Source: Carallia brachiata (taxonomy: Eukaryota > Streptophyta > Magnoliopsida > Malpighiales > Rhizophoraceae). From it: a DNA stretch of 64,000 bases. The stretch's first letter is position 1, and each line of letters opens with the position of its first letter. A model generated the notes under the pieces. That model did not search any database. It was not told where the DNA came from and saw only the letters and a list, made by a program, of their open reading frames with translations. The position numbers and the translations under genes were made by a program. Positions 23,067 to 37,579 of the stretch are shown here, piece after piece. The stretch lies in assembly GCA_021464245.1 (NCBI GenBank), contig JADCRB010000013.1, positions 4,508,466 through 4,572,465 of the forward strand, in the 5' to 3' direction.

Positions 23067-24222
23067 CTGCGGAAACAAAGCAATCGAAAGAAAAAATTTA
23101 GTGACGTTTGGTAAATGTCAGCGAACAACAAAGACACATCCTCTATCCTTTGCACAACTGGTGGTTTCTGAAGAACTAAGATGGACAGTAGCATAAGGGG
23201 GAGGGGGGAAGAGAGAAAGAGAGAGAGAGAACTTAAGATACATCCTAAATAATCCAAAGAGTCATCCATCCAACAATTCTCAATAAATTGAACAAAATCA
23301 TATGAGATATAGATCTCGTGTACCAGTCATATAGTGAAGAAGGTTAATTGTCAAGTTTCATTATCCATAACCCCACGTAATTTTTTTTTTTTTTTTGAGA
23401 CACATAACCCCATGTAATTAAAAAAAACTTTGGAAAACCATACCAAGATAGGTAATATACAAAGATATTGAGCCAAAGAATGGATTTCCCAAGAAATACC
23501 ACCACAAATTGTTTCCATAATATCATACATTCCATGGCAATTTAGTCATATATATAGTACAAACAACGGGATTTATCAGTTCTTTATTGTTTGGCGATCT
23601 AAATCATCCAACTAAACATCCAACTGTACATACAAAATTGGAAGCTTTTCCCTCTGAATCATACTCATGGATAATTAGGTCCACCCAAATCCTCTTCTCA
23701 CAAACAAAAATTGCAAAGCAGATGGTGTTTTTCCCTTTCCGGTTTTGGCATAGCAAAGAATCAGACTTTCAACATCTAGCCCTCATTATCGGTTCATAAA
23801 CTCACAGAAGAATCTCAAACAAGCACAACTTTGAAATCAAAAACAAAAGACAGAATAGATATTCCAATAGAACCCAGAAATTAAAACCTCAAATCATCAT
23901 CTCCTAAATTGATCAGAACACAAGAACTAAACTTTACTCAGCTCAAAATTTTCCTCTGTTGCCTCTCTTTTTTATATTTCCTAGACCCAACAAGCAAAAC
24001 AGAACAAAACCCAGATACAAAATACAATGAAGCAAGAAGTACTAAGAACTTGACAAACATGCATGACACACACACACAAATACGTACAGTAATTAGCAAG
24101 GAAAACAAAACCCCAGAAACACCTTCAAAGCCAAGACCTTGAATCAAAGTTGTAAAAAAAAAAAAAACAGAAATGAAGAGGAGCAATTAATAGTCATCTA
24201 AAACAAACTAAAACAAACTTAC
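23067..24222 (-). other. Inferred 5'UTR intron of the GRAS gene
   Basis: On the minus strand a good donor (TTTCGG|GTAAGT, exon end at 24223) and acceptor (TTTCCGCAG|GGTGAT, exon start at 23066) bracket 1156 bp with no coding frame. The second exon then gives 84 nt of leader before the ATG. PAT1-branch GRAS genes commonly carry a leader intron. It contains a GA-rich microsatellite (about 23200-23231). Assignment is by splice-site inspection only. Confidence 0.6.
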
Positions 24223-24443
24223 CCGAAACTTTGTAAGCAAGAAAAGAAAATTAAGGATTGTCTTTCAATTCTCTCTGGGGGGTCTTCCCTTTTGGCTGCA
24301 ACGTTTCTGGTCAGCCAGACTATTTGTAGAGGAGTCCTCGGTTTGTGTGCTTCTTTTTTTCTTTTTCTTTTTTTTCTTGAGTTTTCCTGCAACTTTTATT
24401 GCAGAACTTCGAAAGAACAAGAAACCAAGCTTTCTAGGATACA

Positions 24444-24451
24444 TATTTATA
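24444..24451 (-). promoter_or_regulatory. TATA box for the GRAS gene
   Basis: Minus strand TATAAATA, located 220 bp upstream of the inferred end of the leader exon. Transcription would start near 24415. An ACGTGAC element (plus-strand GTCACGTGAC, 24489-24498) lies about 40 bp further upstream and is a candidate G-box. Confidence 0.5.
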
Positions 24452-27400
24452 CACAGGACGGGGTTCAAGGAGGTGACGCCGCCGAGGTTGTCACGTGACA
24501 GACGGACAAAGGTTCAACGCAGCGTTGGCCTACGCGTGCAATAAAAACATTCTCATATTTCAATTCTAGTTTTAAGACTATTCAAACAAATAGAAAAAAT
24601 ATATATTTTGATTGCCATCTTGATTCTTATCTCAATTAAAGAATAGCAAAGAAAATTTAATTGGGAGTAAACTAAATATATTATAGTTTTAGAATTTTGG
24701 TTATTTAATTTTGCTTTCGCTAGTTTTTAATTTTAATTTTGATTTTGAGTCTATATTATAAATTAAGCAACAGTTTTCTAGTATCTCTTAAATTGTATAA
24801 TAAAATTATTTAAAAAATTAAAAATAAATTATAATTTACAAGGGATACTTTTATTTATTTAAATATAAACAATTTAACTTCTAGATTGTACATTGATTTT
24901 TTGAAGCACGCATAATATTATTTTCATGCTGAGGTTGCACAAATTGTATTTAAAATTATTGAATTTCAATTATATGGTTTATGGAAATGTTGGAGAAATA
25001 TCATTAATTAAAATAAAATCAAAGTTAAATTTTTTAACACAAAACTTTTTTTTCTATAGAAACGGTTGGATGGAATTGATCCTAAAATAGAAGAAGAAGT
25101 TTACAAAGATTTAAACTATGTATTAGTGACAAATATGAATAGCTTTGTGAAAATATTTAAGTGCAACGAGAAAAAAAGTGATTGTTTTATATTATTTTTG
25201 ACAAAAAATCAGATGGGAAAAAGTGCATTGTCATACAAGTGAATGGCCAAACAGTATCTCAATTGTGATAATAAGTATATTTTATACAACTGTAATAACA
25301 AAAATTAATATGCATAAGTATTATTATGTTTTCAATTCATATTTTTTTTATTATAGTTGTATAAATATGCTTATTGTTGCAATATGTATGTTGTTTAGAC
25401 AATTTTTCAGTCTAACCATCTAATGAAGCCCAAATCAGATAACGAATGGCATGTTCCAAGTGTCATTGATACTATTACACCCAGACAATTACTTTTTAGA
25501 TAAAATAACACTTAAACATTTATAAAAAAAAACACTAAATAAACTAAATTAAATATTGATTGTACAGAAATGATTTTAGTTTATACTTTTGAACTTAAAA
25601 AAAATTATACATATATACATATATAGATATAGATTTATGGGATTTTAATTTGCATTTATCTTGTTGCTCAAAAGAAAATTTTGCATTGTATTGGATGGTC
25701 CAAAAAATTTTGGCGAGCGTAATAACGGAGTTAGCGAGTCAACGACTAGGCCTGCGCTGACCATGATTTGCTGGGAACATTCGTTACTCTTTCCAATCTT
25801 GGCCGAAGCCCACGCTCTCACTGCTTGTTTGACCATGGAACCTAGAACACGGACCACGGGGACGTACAGGTCTGATATATATAATAAAGCTGTCATTTCC
25901 CAAAATCACTTAATTATCTTTACCTTTATCACTTGATTACTTTGAGCGATCACCAAACAAATCACATTTGCAGAGATTAACAGATGGGTTTGTAACCAAA
26001 AAAAAAAAGATGGGTTTGTTTGTTTATTGAAAAATAATTTAATTATGTAAAATATTTAACGAAAAAAAAAAAAAAGATGGAAATACAGACCATGGAGACA
26101 TAGAGATATGGTGAATATAAGGAGGACATGATGTGGGGACAATTGAGGAGTTTTTTAGTGGTGATTTGAAGTTGCTCATCTCCCTGGTGTTGTCTTGCGT
26201 CTCTTGCAACACAAGAAGAAGAATTTTCAGTTGATTTGCATAAAACTTTTCATTGACCACAATTTTATGTTGCGCCAAACGTCAAAAAATGAAAAAAATG
26301 TTTTGAAAAAATATTTTACACGAAATAAAGGAAACATAATCTCTTTACTTCATAAAACGCTTACATTAAAGTGAAATTATTTGGAATGCAAAATACCCCC
26401 TGCAGTATTTTGAAATCCCCTCATCTCTCTATTAACATATGACAATTAATTATTAAGAATATTACAATTAATGAACAAAACTCGGATGTTATTTTGATTA
26501 AATTAGCCTAATTTAAATATAAAGTTAACAGAAAAAGAAATTTAAAATTTTTATTTAGTTATAAGAATAAAGTAATTATGTAGTTTCACACTGCATACTA
26601 ATTTGCAGTCCATTTGTATATCTTGATGAACGCAATATTCCTGTTCCCTCCCATTTTCATCCAGCGCTGAGAGTGGGTCTTGCAGAGGCCTAAACCTTAG
26701 AAAGGGGAATCTTAGCTGACGATCACGTGGCGAGGACGTGACCCTCTGCTCGTTAAGTTGTCCGCGTACAAGAAATCGGACACGTCAGCAGTGACACAGA
26801 GAGATTGATTGACACGTGGAAGAAGGCGTAGCTTCTCTTTGACTTCTTTGACCCGACACGGTGCGCGTTCATACCACCAACTCACACACCCCTCTCCGAC
26901 GTGTGTAATTATTTTCTTTTGGACAAAACAATGAGAGACGGGACACTTGTTGATCAACCACCTCGTCAAGTAATATTGTATCTATTATAAAGAATTGTTC
27001 CAAATACTTATGATGGACATGATATTAGAGTAAATATAATTTTAACCTCCCTATTAGTAATATTTAATTTTAAAATCTCACGATCGGTACGTTCGATATT
27101 TACTATTACAACATGTGAGGGTATATATATAATTATATTAAGAAAAATATTACAAAAACATAAAAATATATATATACAAATACATTATTATAATCTTTAA
27201 TTTCCTCTTTACTTTTTTTTATACATAATAATTTATAGTTGTATTAATTTGACAAAAAATAAAAAATAAAGCTGTTTCATAAATTTTCCTCAGGACCCCC
27301 TCGCCCCCTCAAATGTACTTTTGTTTATATTTTGTGACACCATCTCTATCAATTAGGTTGTAGCTCTAATTTATAAATTAATTTGTTTAGAAAATAAAAT

Positions 27401-30400
27401 AAGAATTTTGCTTGCAGAGTCGGACAATTAAATTTTTGTGCTTGGTCAAAAAACAAATTAAATTTTTGTGCATGTGTTCTGCGACTGTCTCTAAACTGCC
27501 GGTCCAAGGTCAACGACTCTGAAATAGCCTAATCAAACTCAAAATTTATAATGATGCTACATGACAAAATGACTTAAAATAATTTCTCGGAAAACATTCC
27601 CCTTTGTAAGCCAAGAAAATTTGACTGCAGAAAGTCTTGATGACTTCTAGCCCCTTCTAAATCTGCTTCCGGCTCACATTGTCCGCCTCGAAACTACACT
27701 ACAAATGTGTGGGAGTATTATTTTTGTTGGAAGTATAATATTAAATTTTAAATTTGATAATATCAAGTCGGGTGTAGAGAATTTTATTTAGATTTAATAA
27801 TATTTATGTAATAAATTTTTTTAAAAGAGATGATCAAATGAAACATCAACAATAAAAAATAGACATTTATTCACATATATTATAATTAATATAATTACGA
27901 TTACTTTTTTTTATTGGTAAAATAAAATATCAGTCGATGAAAGAAAATCATAACATTTATTGAAACATATGGATAATATTGTGGAATTTTTTTCATAAGA
28001 GACTCGTTTTAGTCATTTCCAAGTTCTCAGCCGCTAAATTTCTGGACCGCTAAATTTCTTCTTACGAAATGGATTGCAATTAATTTTTAAAGAAGGAATT
28101 ATACGAACTCAAATGTTTGGGACTCAGTGGGACCTAAAAATATGACAACTTTTTTCTTCATTCGGAAAATTCAAGTACATACGTAATAATAAACGTAAAT
28201 TTGTACATAAAATTTAGATTATTAAATGGTGAAAATTTTATTAAATTTAAAAAAATTAAATAAATTGTTAAATTAATTACGTGACTTTTACCTACCGTAG
28301 ATATCTTATTTACATAATGGTGACCTTCTTTCTTTTACTCCATCCTTGTTAACTTAATTTTAATGTTTATATTAATTGCACATAGTTATCATTTTTGTGC
28401 CTGTTGAGGCCTTGACGGGTTCTTCATTTGAATGGGACTCAATTTTCCATTATTAGTATGAAATTCTGAATCATTGTTTAATTGAAACATGTAAATAAAA
28501 TATGCACCAACCATTACACGCCAAACAGAGGATTCGCAATTTTTTCTCCAACGCGTAGAGTTCATATTGCACATACATCATGCATGTCGCAATTAGAAGG
28601 TCACAACCTTTTCTCCTTTTAATCATCGTCACTAGGAAGAAGGAGGAGGTCCCGGGAAAACTCTGCAGTCTATTATTTGCATCGAATAATGGAAGACATG
28701 CTCTTAATCATTTGTCATTGTACAGGGTGGTTATTATCTGAAGTTATTTTCTTTTCCTACCTTGCCAGTCTCTTTAGCAGGAAAATATTTGTTGTTGACG
28801 ACGATTAAATAATTTAGGTGTCTACTGTATAGTTGTATTTTACGTAATATTAAAATAGTTATGCAGTTAATATGATAATATTTAGTAACTTATTTTTTTT
28901 CTTCAAATTTAATCATACAACGGCTCATAACACTTTGAAATCACTTTAATCTTACCGTAAAAATTTCATAAGTATTTTTTTAATTTATTGGATAAAAAAT
29001 CTACATAATTGTGGTCTTTTTTTTTATTTTGAGAAATAATTAATGAAATTTCTTATATATGATTAAAATGATATGTGTTGTTAAATAATTTAAATAATAA
29101 AATAAGTAAACTGTTAATTTCATTAGATAAATCGTATAATTATTTTGATATTATTTAAAATTAAATTGTGTAATGATACTCTTCTTTATTTTACTATATT
29201 ATTATCAGATAATGATGAACATTCTTGTGTGGATTCTTCTTTTGGCATCCTCACAGAAAAAGGATAGGGCAAAAGCAACGACGAGAAAAGTGAGCTTTTG
29301 AGCCAAGAGATCGTGCATCCATCTAGAAATGAAATGGAATTGGGTTCTCTTTTGGAATGCTTTTACACACAAAAATGGAAATCAGAATAGAATAAAGAGC
29401 TAGCAATTGGATATATGTTTTTTAAGGTTTTCAAGTACGAAAGAAAGCACTTAGGTTGTTACTTTTTGGAAAGCGTTGGGCAAAATTTAGACGGTTAATT
29501 GTCATAAACGTTCTTCATTCATTCTTTGAACTTTCCTCATTCACACATGGGCACCTTATTTTATTTCAAAAAGTCTTTTATATATAGTAACTTGTTTATA
29601 ATTTTTTTATTATAAAAAAAGAAAATAAGAATGATACTTTATAATATTGATAAAAAATATTGTGCTCTCACACGATATGATGGGCTGACCTGTATACTAA
29701 ATCTACTTGAGAAATAAACTTCATGATATGCACTAGTTATTATCAAAACTCTCATAACTTATTATATATTTATTACGTACATATATATGTTTATGAATTT
29801 TTTTAGGAAGAAATTTGTTATGTTTTTTGAAAAAACATTGTTTATCCATTACCACTTGCTTGATTCCAATAAGCTATAATATATAATTCATTAACAATTT
29901 CTTCATCATATTCTTTGAAGGAGGAAGAAAATTCCTTAAAACGTGGTTCCGAAACTTCAATTTTTTTATGTACTCAAAACCATGCCTTTGGTCAACGGAG
30001 CAAGGAAGGAGATTAATATAGTCACATGGGAAAATTGCAAAGCAACAAGCCGGAAATGGGGAAGAAGGAGAATGCGTTCCCATTTCTTGCTTAAAAATTG
30101 CCATTTGTCGCGTCAAAAACGAATACGACATCCACACGTGATCAAAATAAGTGTGGGTAAGGTTGGTGCCACGTCACCAGTCTCGGGAACCATTGGGCCA
30201 CATGGGTAGATTTGCCGGTTTGTGGGTCCCTTTAAATGATTTCCTCAACACTTCAGATTGAATTGCTTGGGAGAGGCATGTCAACGTCTTTTGAGCTTGA
30301 AGCGTTGGATGTTATTGTTTTTGACTTCCCAGAGGCCTGAAAATTTAGAGCATTGGACATGGAAAGAAACTTTGCTTCCGGCCCATTAATAGATAGGCCC

Positions 30401-31190
30401 GAAGAAAGCCTAATTCTATTGAATGCAATTTTTTTTTAATGACGAGTAATTTTTTTAGAAAATTTTGTTATCATTATTACGATAATTTATCTCTTTAACT
30501 CTTTATTGAAATATGGAATACAATTAAGAGATTTAAATCTGAAAATGTGCGTCTAACACGCACAGTCCTAAGTTTGTCTCTATCAAATCTAACTATAGGC
30601 GATTAATATGAAGACAATTTCTTAAATTTGCATCTACTTTGTATTGAATGAAAATTAAAAGACAATTTCTGGTCGATATAAATTAAAAGGGGGCATAGCA
30701 ATCTAAGCTCAAACCTTTTCCACTGCAGAGAATGATCCAGAGATATTTATTAAATTCTATGCAAGAGACGTCGTTAAGTCAAGAAGCTTACTACAATTTG
30801 TAAATTTCAGATCCAAGGAATTGGGACATTCAAGATGGTCTGATGGGGGACGAAATTATTAATTAATGAGAGTTATTTTGTACAATTACTATTATAGTTG
30901 ATCTCCGTTCTGGTTTGCCCCCTCCACTTAAATAAAATAAAATAAAATAAAATAACGATTGACCCCCTCTCCCCCAGCAAAAAATAAAAATACAAAGTTC
31001 TTATTTCGTTACCACAACTTTGTCCTTACTTGAAACTATTTTTTCCCCAAATTAAATAAGAAAGATATATGAACGTTGTATTTTTTTTTTTTTTTAAATC
31101 CAAAATTGTAAGAATACAATCTCAAAAGAAATTAATTGTAAGAAATAATTTGTTATCTAGATAAACACGATGCAGACTTTGGTATCAGTT
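24452..31190. other. Long gene-free region
   Basis: About 6.7 kb without a recognisable gene. Most of it is AT-rich with short chance ORFs. Three islands are less AT-rich: 25690-25890, 26640-26960 and 29990-30330. None gives a protein with family features, and the last two carry ACGT-core elements. A short pentanucleotide microsatellite (AAAAT)n lies near 30928-30955. No splice-linked exons were found. Confidence 0.5.
26700..26910. promoter_or_regulatory. Cluster of G-box / ACGT-core elements without an adjacent gene
   Basis: CACGTG occurs at 26724-26729 and 26813-26818, with further ACGT cores at GGACGTGACC (26734-26743), CACGTCAGC and GACGTGTG, all within about 200 bp in a GC-richer island. 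bZIP/bHLH factors bind such sites. No coding frame follows on either side. A similar patch at 30130-30180 has CACACGTGATC and GCCACGTCACC. Regulatory function is only inferred. Confidence 0.3.
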
Positions 31191-32526
31191 CTACTCAAAT
31201 TATGTAGGAATTTAATTAAATAGTTGGCAGTATTATTTATTAAAAATATTATTCATGAGTCTCTTAATAATTATATATTCCTTGGTTATTTTTCGACTTA
31301 GTACTAGTAGTTTAGAAAAGTCATTATAATGTTTATGCAGTTTCAAAAATAAAATGGATACCACCTTTGTCACCTTCAAACCTCAAAAAAAAAAAAAAAG
31401 GCATATGCCAACGTACTAGGTAACCTAGATAGCTCAAATCGATTAATGCCGAAGACGAAAAAAATAGGTGAGCAATGTATAAGACCATTTTGATCTTCAT
31501 ACTCTAATAAAAAAATATAAAAATAAAAAAAAAACTAACCAATAATCCACTATTAGTTTTTTTTTTTTAATGATATGGGAAAACGAAAGGATAGTCCCCA
31601 TAATCTTCTGCTAGAGAAAATTGCACCTCAACAGAGAAGTAAATTTTGAAACGTTCATTTAATTGCTACTGAAAACCTCGGCAGGAGTCGCACTTATAGC
31701 CATTGGTATGACAAAAAATCAGCTCTTTTATTGGTAGACTTAAATATTATGTGATAGTAATGTTTTCTTTTCCTTCTTCATAAAGAATGCTCTGGGTTGC
31801 AAGCCATATACTATGTGCTCATCCTAATTAATTATTAAAAGAGAAACTCATAATTATGAATGTCTTCCCTCTCATTCAGAATTTATGTCAGATTTCTGTG
31901 TGTGTGCATGTTTTTTTTTTTTTAAGATAGAAAAGGTGCGTAAAATTAAATCACATTTGAATGAGGCAAACCACTTGGGAAAAGTAGAAAAAGATCCAGG
32001 GAACAATCAGCCCCCGTAAAAAAATTACGGCATGTTTTGGAATTTTCCGATTTAGGATAAGTAATATAATTGGACACTTCTTTGTCAAGCAAATAATTAA
32101 ATATATCGCTAAATAATTTTACTTAAATATTATTAAAATAGAAGTGCAATCTCATTCAATCGTATCTAACTGTTTTATTAATTTCATTATTTTTTTAAAT
32201 TCAATCACCAATAATTATATCACTTTAATGCTATATCACTTTGATGCTCTTTTTACGAAGCTTCAAAAGTTTTTGATTAATTGATTATGTCAAAATAAGA
32301 AAAAATCAAAAACTAAAAAGAAAAACTAAATTCCCACTTTTAAACAGAATTTTTGACCCATAAGTCAAGGAAGTACTCAGTCCTTGTTCACGGGGAATTA
32401 TACATTGTTGTTTGACTTGTTCGTGTTCTAAGTAGTAAAAGAAATCCTAATTTAATCAAACTTGGAGATCCTTTTCCACGTTGATATTCTTAAGTTGTGG
32501 ATTCCGACTAAATTTCAGACAACATC
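31191..32526. repeat. Direct repeat copy A (left of the gypsy element)
   Basis: Begins CTACTCAAATTATGTAGG and ends TTTCAGACAACATC. It is collinear with copy B (37477-37579 plus 42850-43827), sharing for example TTAGTACTAGTAGTTTA, GGCATATGCCAACGTA, AACCACTTGGGAAAAGTAGA and TTGGACACTTCTTTGTCAAG at roughly 85-90 percent by eye. Copy A has about 390 bp around 31480-31850 that copy B lacks. It ends exactly where the gypsy coding remains begin. It could be the 3' LTR (minus strand, starting TGTTGTCTGAAA) or a duplicated gene promoter. Confidence 0.75.
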
Positions 32527-35500
32527 AGGTTTTGCGTCATTTTAAGTTAATTTCCTGCACTTGAGAAAAACTTGACCTCGAGTTCAAGTTATGCTCCAAG
32601 TAGAGAGGCTCATCAGTAGAGTAGAACGGATAAATATATACAATATTGAAAGTCCTTAAAATTCTCCATTTTTCAGGTAAATCAATCATATAGGCATTGT
32701 CATTGGTCTTCATCAGAACTTGATATAGACCATACTTCTTAGGCTGCAGCTTATTGTAGGACCTAACTAGAAATTGCTCCTTCAAAAGGAACACCATCAC
32801 CATATCACCCTCCTAAAATATCTGATTCTTTTGATATTTGATTATAGCTTCTTGTACTTTTCATTGGTAATCCCCAACTTCTTCTTCACCTCAACTTGGA
32901 TTGATTGCACCTGTTCTGCAAGATTTTCAACTGCAATGCTAAGGCCTGGAATGCGAGGAAGCTTAACCAAATCCAAAGTATGTTGCAGAAATTTAGTGTA
33001 AATAATAGAGAAAGGAGACTTCCCTATAGCACTGTGAATTGTATTGTTGTAGGTAAACTCTGCTTGAACTAAGGCGAAGTCATTTTGCTTTGATTTGTCT
33101 CCACAAATACTTCGAATGAGGTTGCATAGGGTCCTGTTTAGTGACTCTATCTAACGATCAGTCTGAGAATGAGCTATACTGCTGAACTTCGATGATGAAT
33201 CAAGTAGCTTCCACAGAGTGATCCAGAAGTGACTAAGAAACTTGATGTCACGGTTAACGTAATGGACTTGACTACTCCATGTAGGAGCACAATCTCCTTA
33301 AAGAACAACTGAACTACACTATAAGCATTAAATGACTTCTTACAAGGTATAAAATGACCTATCTTGGAAAACTTGTCGACAACAATAAACACAGAATCCA
33401 TACCGCGTTGGGTACGGGGTAAACTCAAACAAGTCTTTCCAAATATTTTCTACAACAGGTAAAGGCATGTACAGTCCAGTATTTTGTGATTAGCCCTTAG
33501 TTGTCTGGCATATGTAATATCGTTGGACAAATTTGCCAATGTCTTTCTTCAGTTGTGGCCAATAATACTCTTCCTCAACAGCAACAATTGTCTTGTCTTG
33601 TCCAAGATGACTTGCAAGACCACCTCTATGTAAATCACGAATGATCTTCTCTCCCAATGAAAATCGGGGAACCTAGAGTTGATTCTCACACATTAGATAG
33701 TCATTATGGATATGAAAATCATCTGTAGTTTACTTTTGAACACACTTCTCCCATAATTTAAAGGTCTTTATCATGCTCATATAATTAACGGAGAATTTCA
33801 AAACCCACTATCTCATTGCTCAACATGATCAATAGAGATGCTCTCCGACTTAAGGTATCAACAACCTTATTATGTTGGCCCGTCTTGTGAAACAACTTGA
33901 AAGGAAACTTTTGTAAGAAAGTGGACCATTTGGCATGCATGTCACTGTTGATTCGCTTCTAGCTGTAGAGATACTTTAAGACCAGGTGATCTGAGTACAA
34001 GATGAACTCACGACCAACCAAATAATGTTTCCAATGTTTTAAAGCTCTTGCAATAGCATAAGACTCCTTGTTATAGGTAAACCACTTTTGTCGGGCTTCA
34101 CGATTACACTGAAGTAAGCAACTGACCTCTTTTCTTGGAAAGAACAACACCAAATCTAACTCCACTGGCATCGTATTCAACTTCAAATAACTTGTCAAAG
34201 CTAAGCAGAGCTACCACTAGAGCAGTATACAACTTCTCTTTGATAAGAGCAAATGTTGTTCTTCTTTATTTCCCCACTGGAATTTGCTCTTCTTAAGGCA
34301 CTCGGTAATGAGTGTCATGATAATACTAAGTTACGAATGAACCTTCGGTAAAAGTTGTCAAGCCATAGAAACTCTGCACATTGCCTACAGTTTTGGGAGT
34401 AGGCCAATCTCGAATTGTCCGCACCTTTTCCTCGTTAACCTAGATGTCATCGAAACTGACTATACACCCCAAAAAGAGTGGTTTGTCAGTCATAAAGCTA
34501 CACTTCTTCAAGTTCACATATAGTCTATTCTCCTGCAGCACCACTAATACCTTCCTCAAGTGTAAAATATGATATTCCACCAATCGACTATAAATAAGAA
34601 TATCATAAAAGTATACAACAACAAATTTCCCAATGAAAAGTTTCAGCACCTAATTTATTGACCTCATAAAAGTTCTGGGAGCATTAAAGAGATCAAATGG
34701 CATAACTAGCCATTCATAAAGACCATCCTGAGTCTTGAATGCATTCTTCCACTTGTCTTTAGGTTTGATCCTAATCTGATGATAGCCACTTCGAAGATCA
34801 ATCTTCGAGAATACCCTGGATCCATCAAGCTAGTCTAGCATTGTCTAGCCTAGGAATTGAAAATTTGCATCCAATGGTGATCTTGTTCATTGCCTGACTA
34901 TCAACACACATCCGTCAACTGTCATTTTAGTCGGGGTTAGCAATGTTAGTATAGCACATGAACTCATACTCTCCCATATATGCTCTTTTCACATCTTCTA
35001 CCTTCTCCCTTAAGATCTCATTCTTCTTGGGACTCATCTGGTGGTGTGACAGAATAGGAAGATTGGCACTAGGGACCAAATCAATTTGGTGTTATATGTC
35101 ACACATTAGTGGCAACTCGTCTACTAACTCTTCTAGTACAATCTCAATGAACTCCTCCAGCAATGACATAACTGTTTCTAGAATTTTCATCTTTGGACCG
35201 TTGGTTACTTCACCTTTTACCACTAGCACATGAACTTCTTTTGATTCTTTGATGGCAGACTCAATCTGTTGATCTAAATGAGTGACTGTTAGAAAGGTCC
35301 TCCCCTCCACTTAAGAAATCTTGGTTCAGAACCCTCCTTTTATAGTCAGCAAGATATACTTCATGTCATCCTTCTCGAGCCTATGGATACTCTTCCTATT
35401 TGAGTGTCGGGCGTCAACATCAAATTACCATGGCCGCCCGAATGATATGTAACAAGCATTCATATCTATGACATCACAATAGACCCCATCTTTGCACTGG

Positions 35501-37080
35501 TCAATCAAGAAGGAACCTTGCATTGTTCCGTTACTCAAATTTTTCCAACTGCTTTGATCCATCTGATCATGTATGGACTCGAATGCTTCTTTATTGGTAG
35601 CTGCAACTTTTTGACAGTTTCATTTTTAATAATATTTTTTTAGTTACCACTATCAATAATCAAATCGAACAGAGTATTATTAATTGTGCACTAGTACGCA
35701 ACAGTTTATTTCATTGAGTGTTATCCTCCTGCTTAGGAGCCAGCATCAATTTCCTCACCACATACACAAATCTTTCATCTTCATACTCACCTTCTTCTCC
35801 ATCTGGCATCAATAGACTTCATCATCATCTTCTCCAATTGCGCCCTCCTGCTCTACAACATTCATCGCCTTTTATTGTGGGCACTCACTAGAGCGGTGAC
35901 CTACCTTGTTACACTCATAGCACTTACCAAGTATAGGCTTCTCATAAGGATTGGGATTTCGGCTAACTGCTTTCTCAGCAAGCGGTTGTTTTCCTTTGGC
36001 GTTATCGACTATTACCTTCTTTAATTGGCTAGAAGCCTTCAATTTTTTTTCTCTGCAATAGATTGTTAGAATCAGAATAATACTTACTAGAAGACTCAAC
36101 TTTTTTCTTCTCTTATATTATCATCTCAGCCTTCAAAGCCATATTCCTGGGCTCAGATATGTCCAGCAGTATCTGAACTCCGATTTATCTCGGATAACTA
36201 GCTTCAATCCATCTAGATACCTCAAAACTTGTTGGCTTTCTAACTTTATCAAGTTGTTGTATTCGGACAATCTGAAGAATTCTGTCGAGTATTCATGGAC
36301 TGTCTGGTTGCCTTAGTCGCAACGTTGATATTGCTGGAAAAAGATCTACACATAATTTAGAAGAAGAAACGCTCCCCTCAAAAGTTGCTTCATTTTGTAC
36401 CATCTAACTAGGGCTTTGCCTTCTCTTTTCCTTCAATTTTTTGTTTGTTCCTATCAAGCAGATGCTCATCTTTTTAGCTGGCAAGTTACCAATTTAATTT
36501 TTCTTTCCTCAGGTATTTTCATATAATCAAAAAATTTTCATTTTGGCTAACCAATCCATAAAACTTTCAATATTTAATTTACCATTATAGATAAGATATC
36601 TTCCTTTAGCCAAAATTCCTCTGGCCCCCTAAGATGTCGAGGTCGCCGACATTCGTACTTAGATTTTTTATATTCATCAAAATCTCCATCATCATCATCT
36701 GAATGTACTGTGTAAGTCTGACGTATACGCTGGTTTGTCTCATCATATGAATCTACTGCATACGTCTGACACCTAGGTAGATTGGTAGGGATTGGTCGTG
36801 CGATAGGCTGACAGCAAGCAAAATCTTGGGTTTGATTCTTCTTGTCTCTCTAATTCCTGTTAGCACCTCCCACCTGGAGAGCTTTGAGTTGATTGACGAT
36901 GGCCTCCAATTCACGTTCCAATCGATCAAATACCTGACCAAGGTTTTGTAGTGCTGCCTCCTAGCTATGGATGGTTGACCAGAAGGCCTACATCACCTAT
37001 TCATTGTCAGCAGGATGGTTGCTATTGACTCCATCACGAGCTACCATCAGATTAAGCAAGACCTATTTTGATACCACTTA
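32527..37080 (-). mobile_element. Decayed Ty3/gypsy LTR retrotransposon internal region
   Basis: Read on the minus strand, gag-pol pieces are in Ty3/gypsy order. Gag is at about 37040-35870, with a CCHC zinc knuckle CYECNKVGHRSSEC near 35940. Protease and linker follow (about 35500-35000), then reverse transcriptase (about 35000-34300; fragment VVYFYDILIYS, so the YxDD box is damaged to YFYD). RNase H is at 34198-33959 (NKESYAIARALKHWKHYL), the integrase core at about 33430-33020 ([20 protein letters not shown]), and the integrase C-terminus at 32803-32537 ([15 protein letters not shown]). Many stops and shifts separate them, so it is non-functional. A tRNA-iMet-type primer site lies at 37076-37060. 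Pol before integrase in this order excludes copia. Confidence 0.85.
37060..37076 (-). other. Primer-binding site of the gypsy element
   Basis: Minus-strand TGGTATCAAAATAGG resembles the initiator-Met tRNA primer site (TGGTATCAGAGC type) used by many plant LTR retrotransposons. It lies directly upstream of gag, so the 5' LTR must begin just above 37080. A TATA-like CATAAATACTCATG on the minus strand near 37232-37219 fits an LTR promoter. Confidence 0.6.
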
Positions 37081-37579
37081 ATACAGCATTTAGCAATAAA
37101 AAGACTAATACATGATTAAATCTCAAGGAAAAAAACTTCTTAAAAAGAAAGATAAACGAAAGACAACTGTTTTATTGCAACTAAAGAAAAATTTTTGTAA
37201 AATAATTCAGCTCTTAGCTTACATGAGTATTTATGGTTGAAGTCTATGATTAGGAAATGAAATATGTTAATGACAAAAATCAAAATTAAAAAAAAAATAG
37301 AATATGTCTACGATATTTTAAAACATTCAAAAAATATGTTGAAAAGATACTTGGAATATTCTGGATAAGTTTAGAAGATAAGCTTTCTCAAATCTTCAAG
37401 AGCCCACCTTTGACTTTGGGTTTCTTCTGATGGTTCCTTTAGTCCAAAAAGTTTTGTACTACTTGTTCTATATTATCTACTCAAATTATTTAGAAATTAA
37501 ATAGATGGTTGTATAATTTATTAAAAAATATTATTCATGTGTCTTTTAATAATTATATATTCTTAGGTATTTTTTTGAC

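Noticed and set aside
25645..25936. Overlapping ORFs of 83 and 91 codons
   Set aside because: Neither shows family motifs, a plausible start context or splice-linked partners. Probably a chance opening in a GC-richer patch.
29874..30209. ORFs of 87-88 codons on both strands
   Set aside because: No recognisable domain. The plus-strand product is a basic, low-information sequence. The region reads more like promoter DNA.
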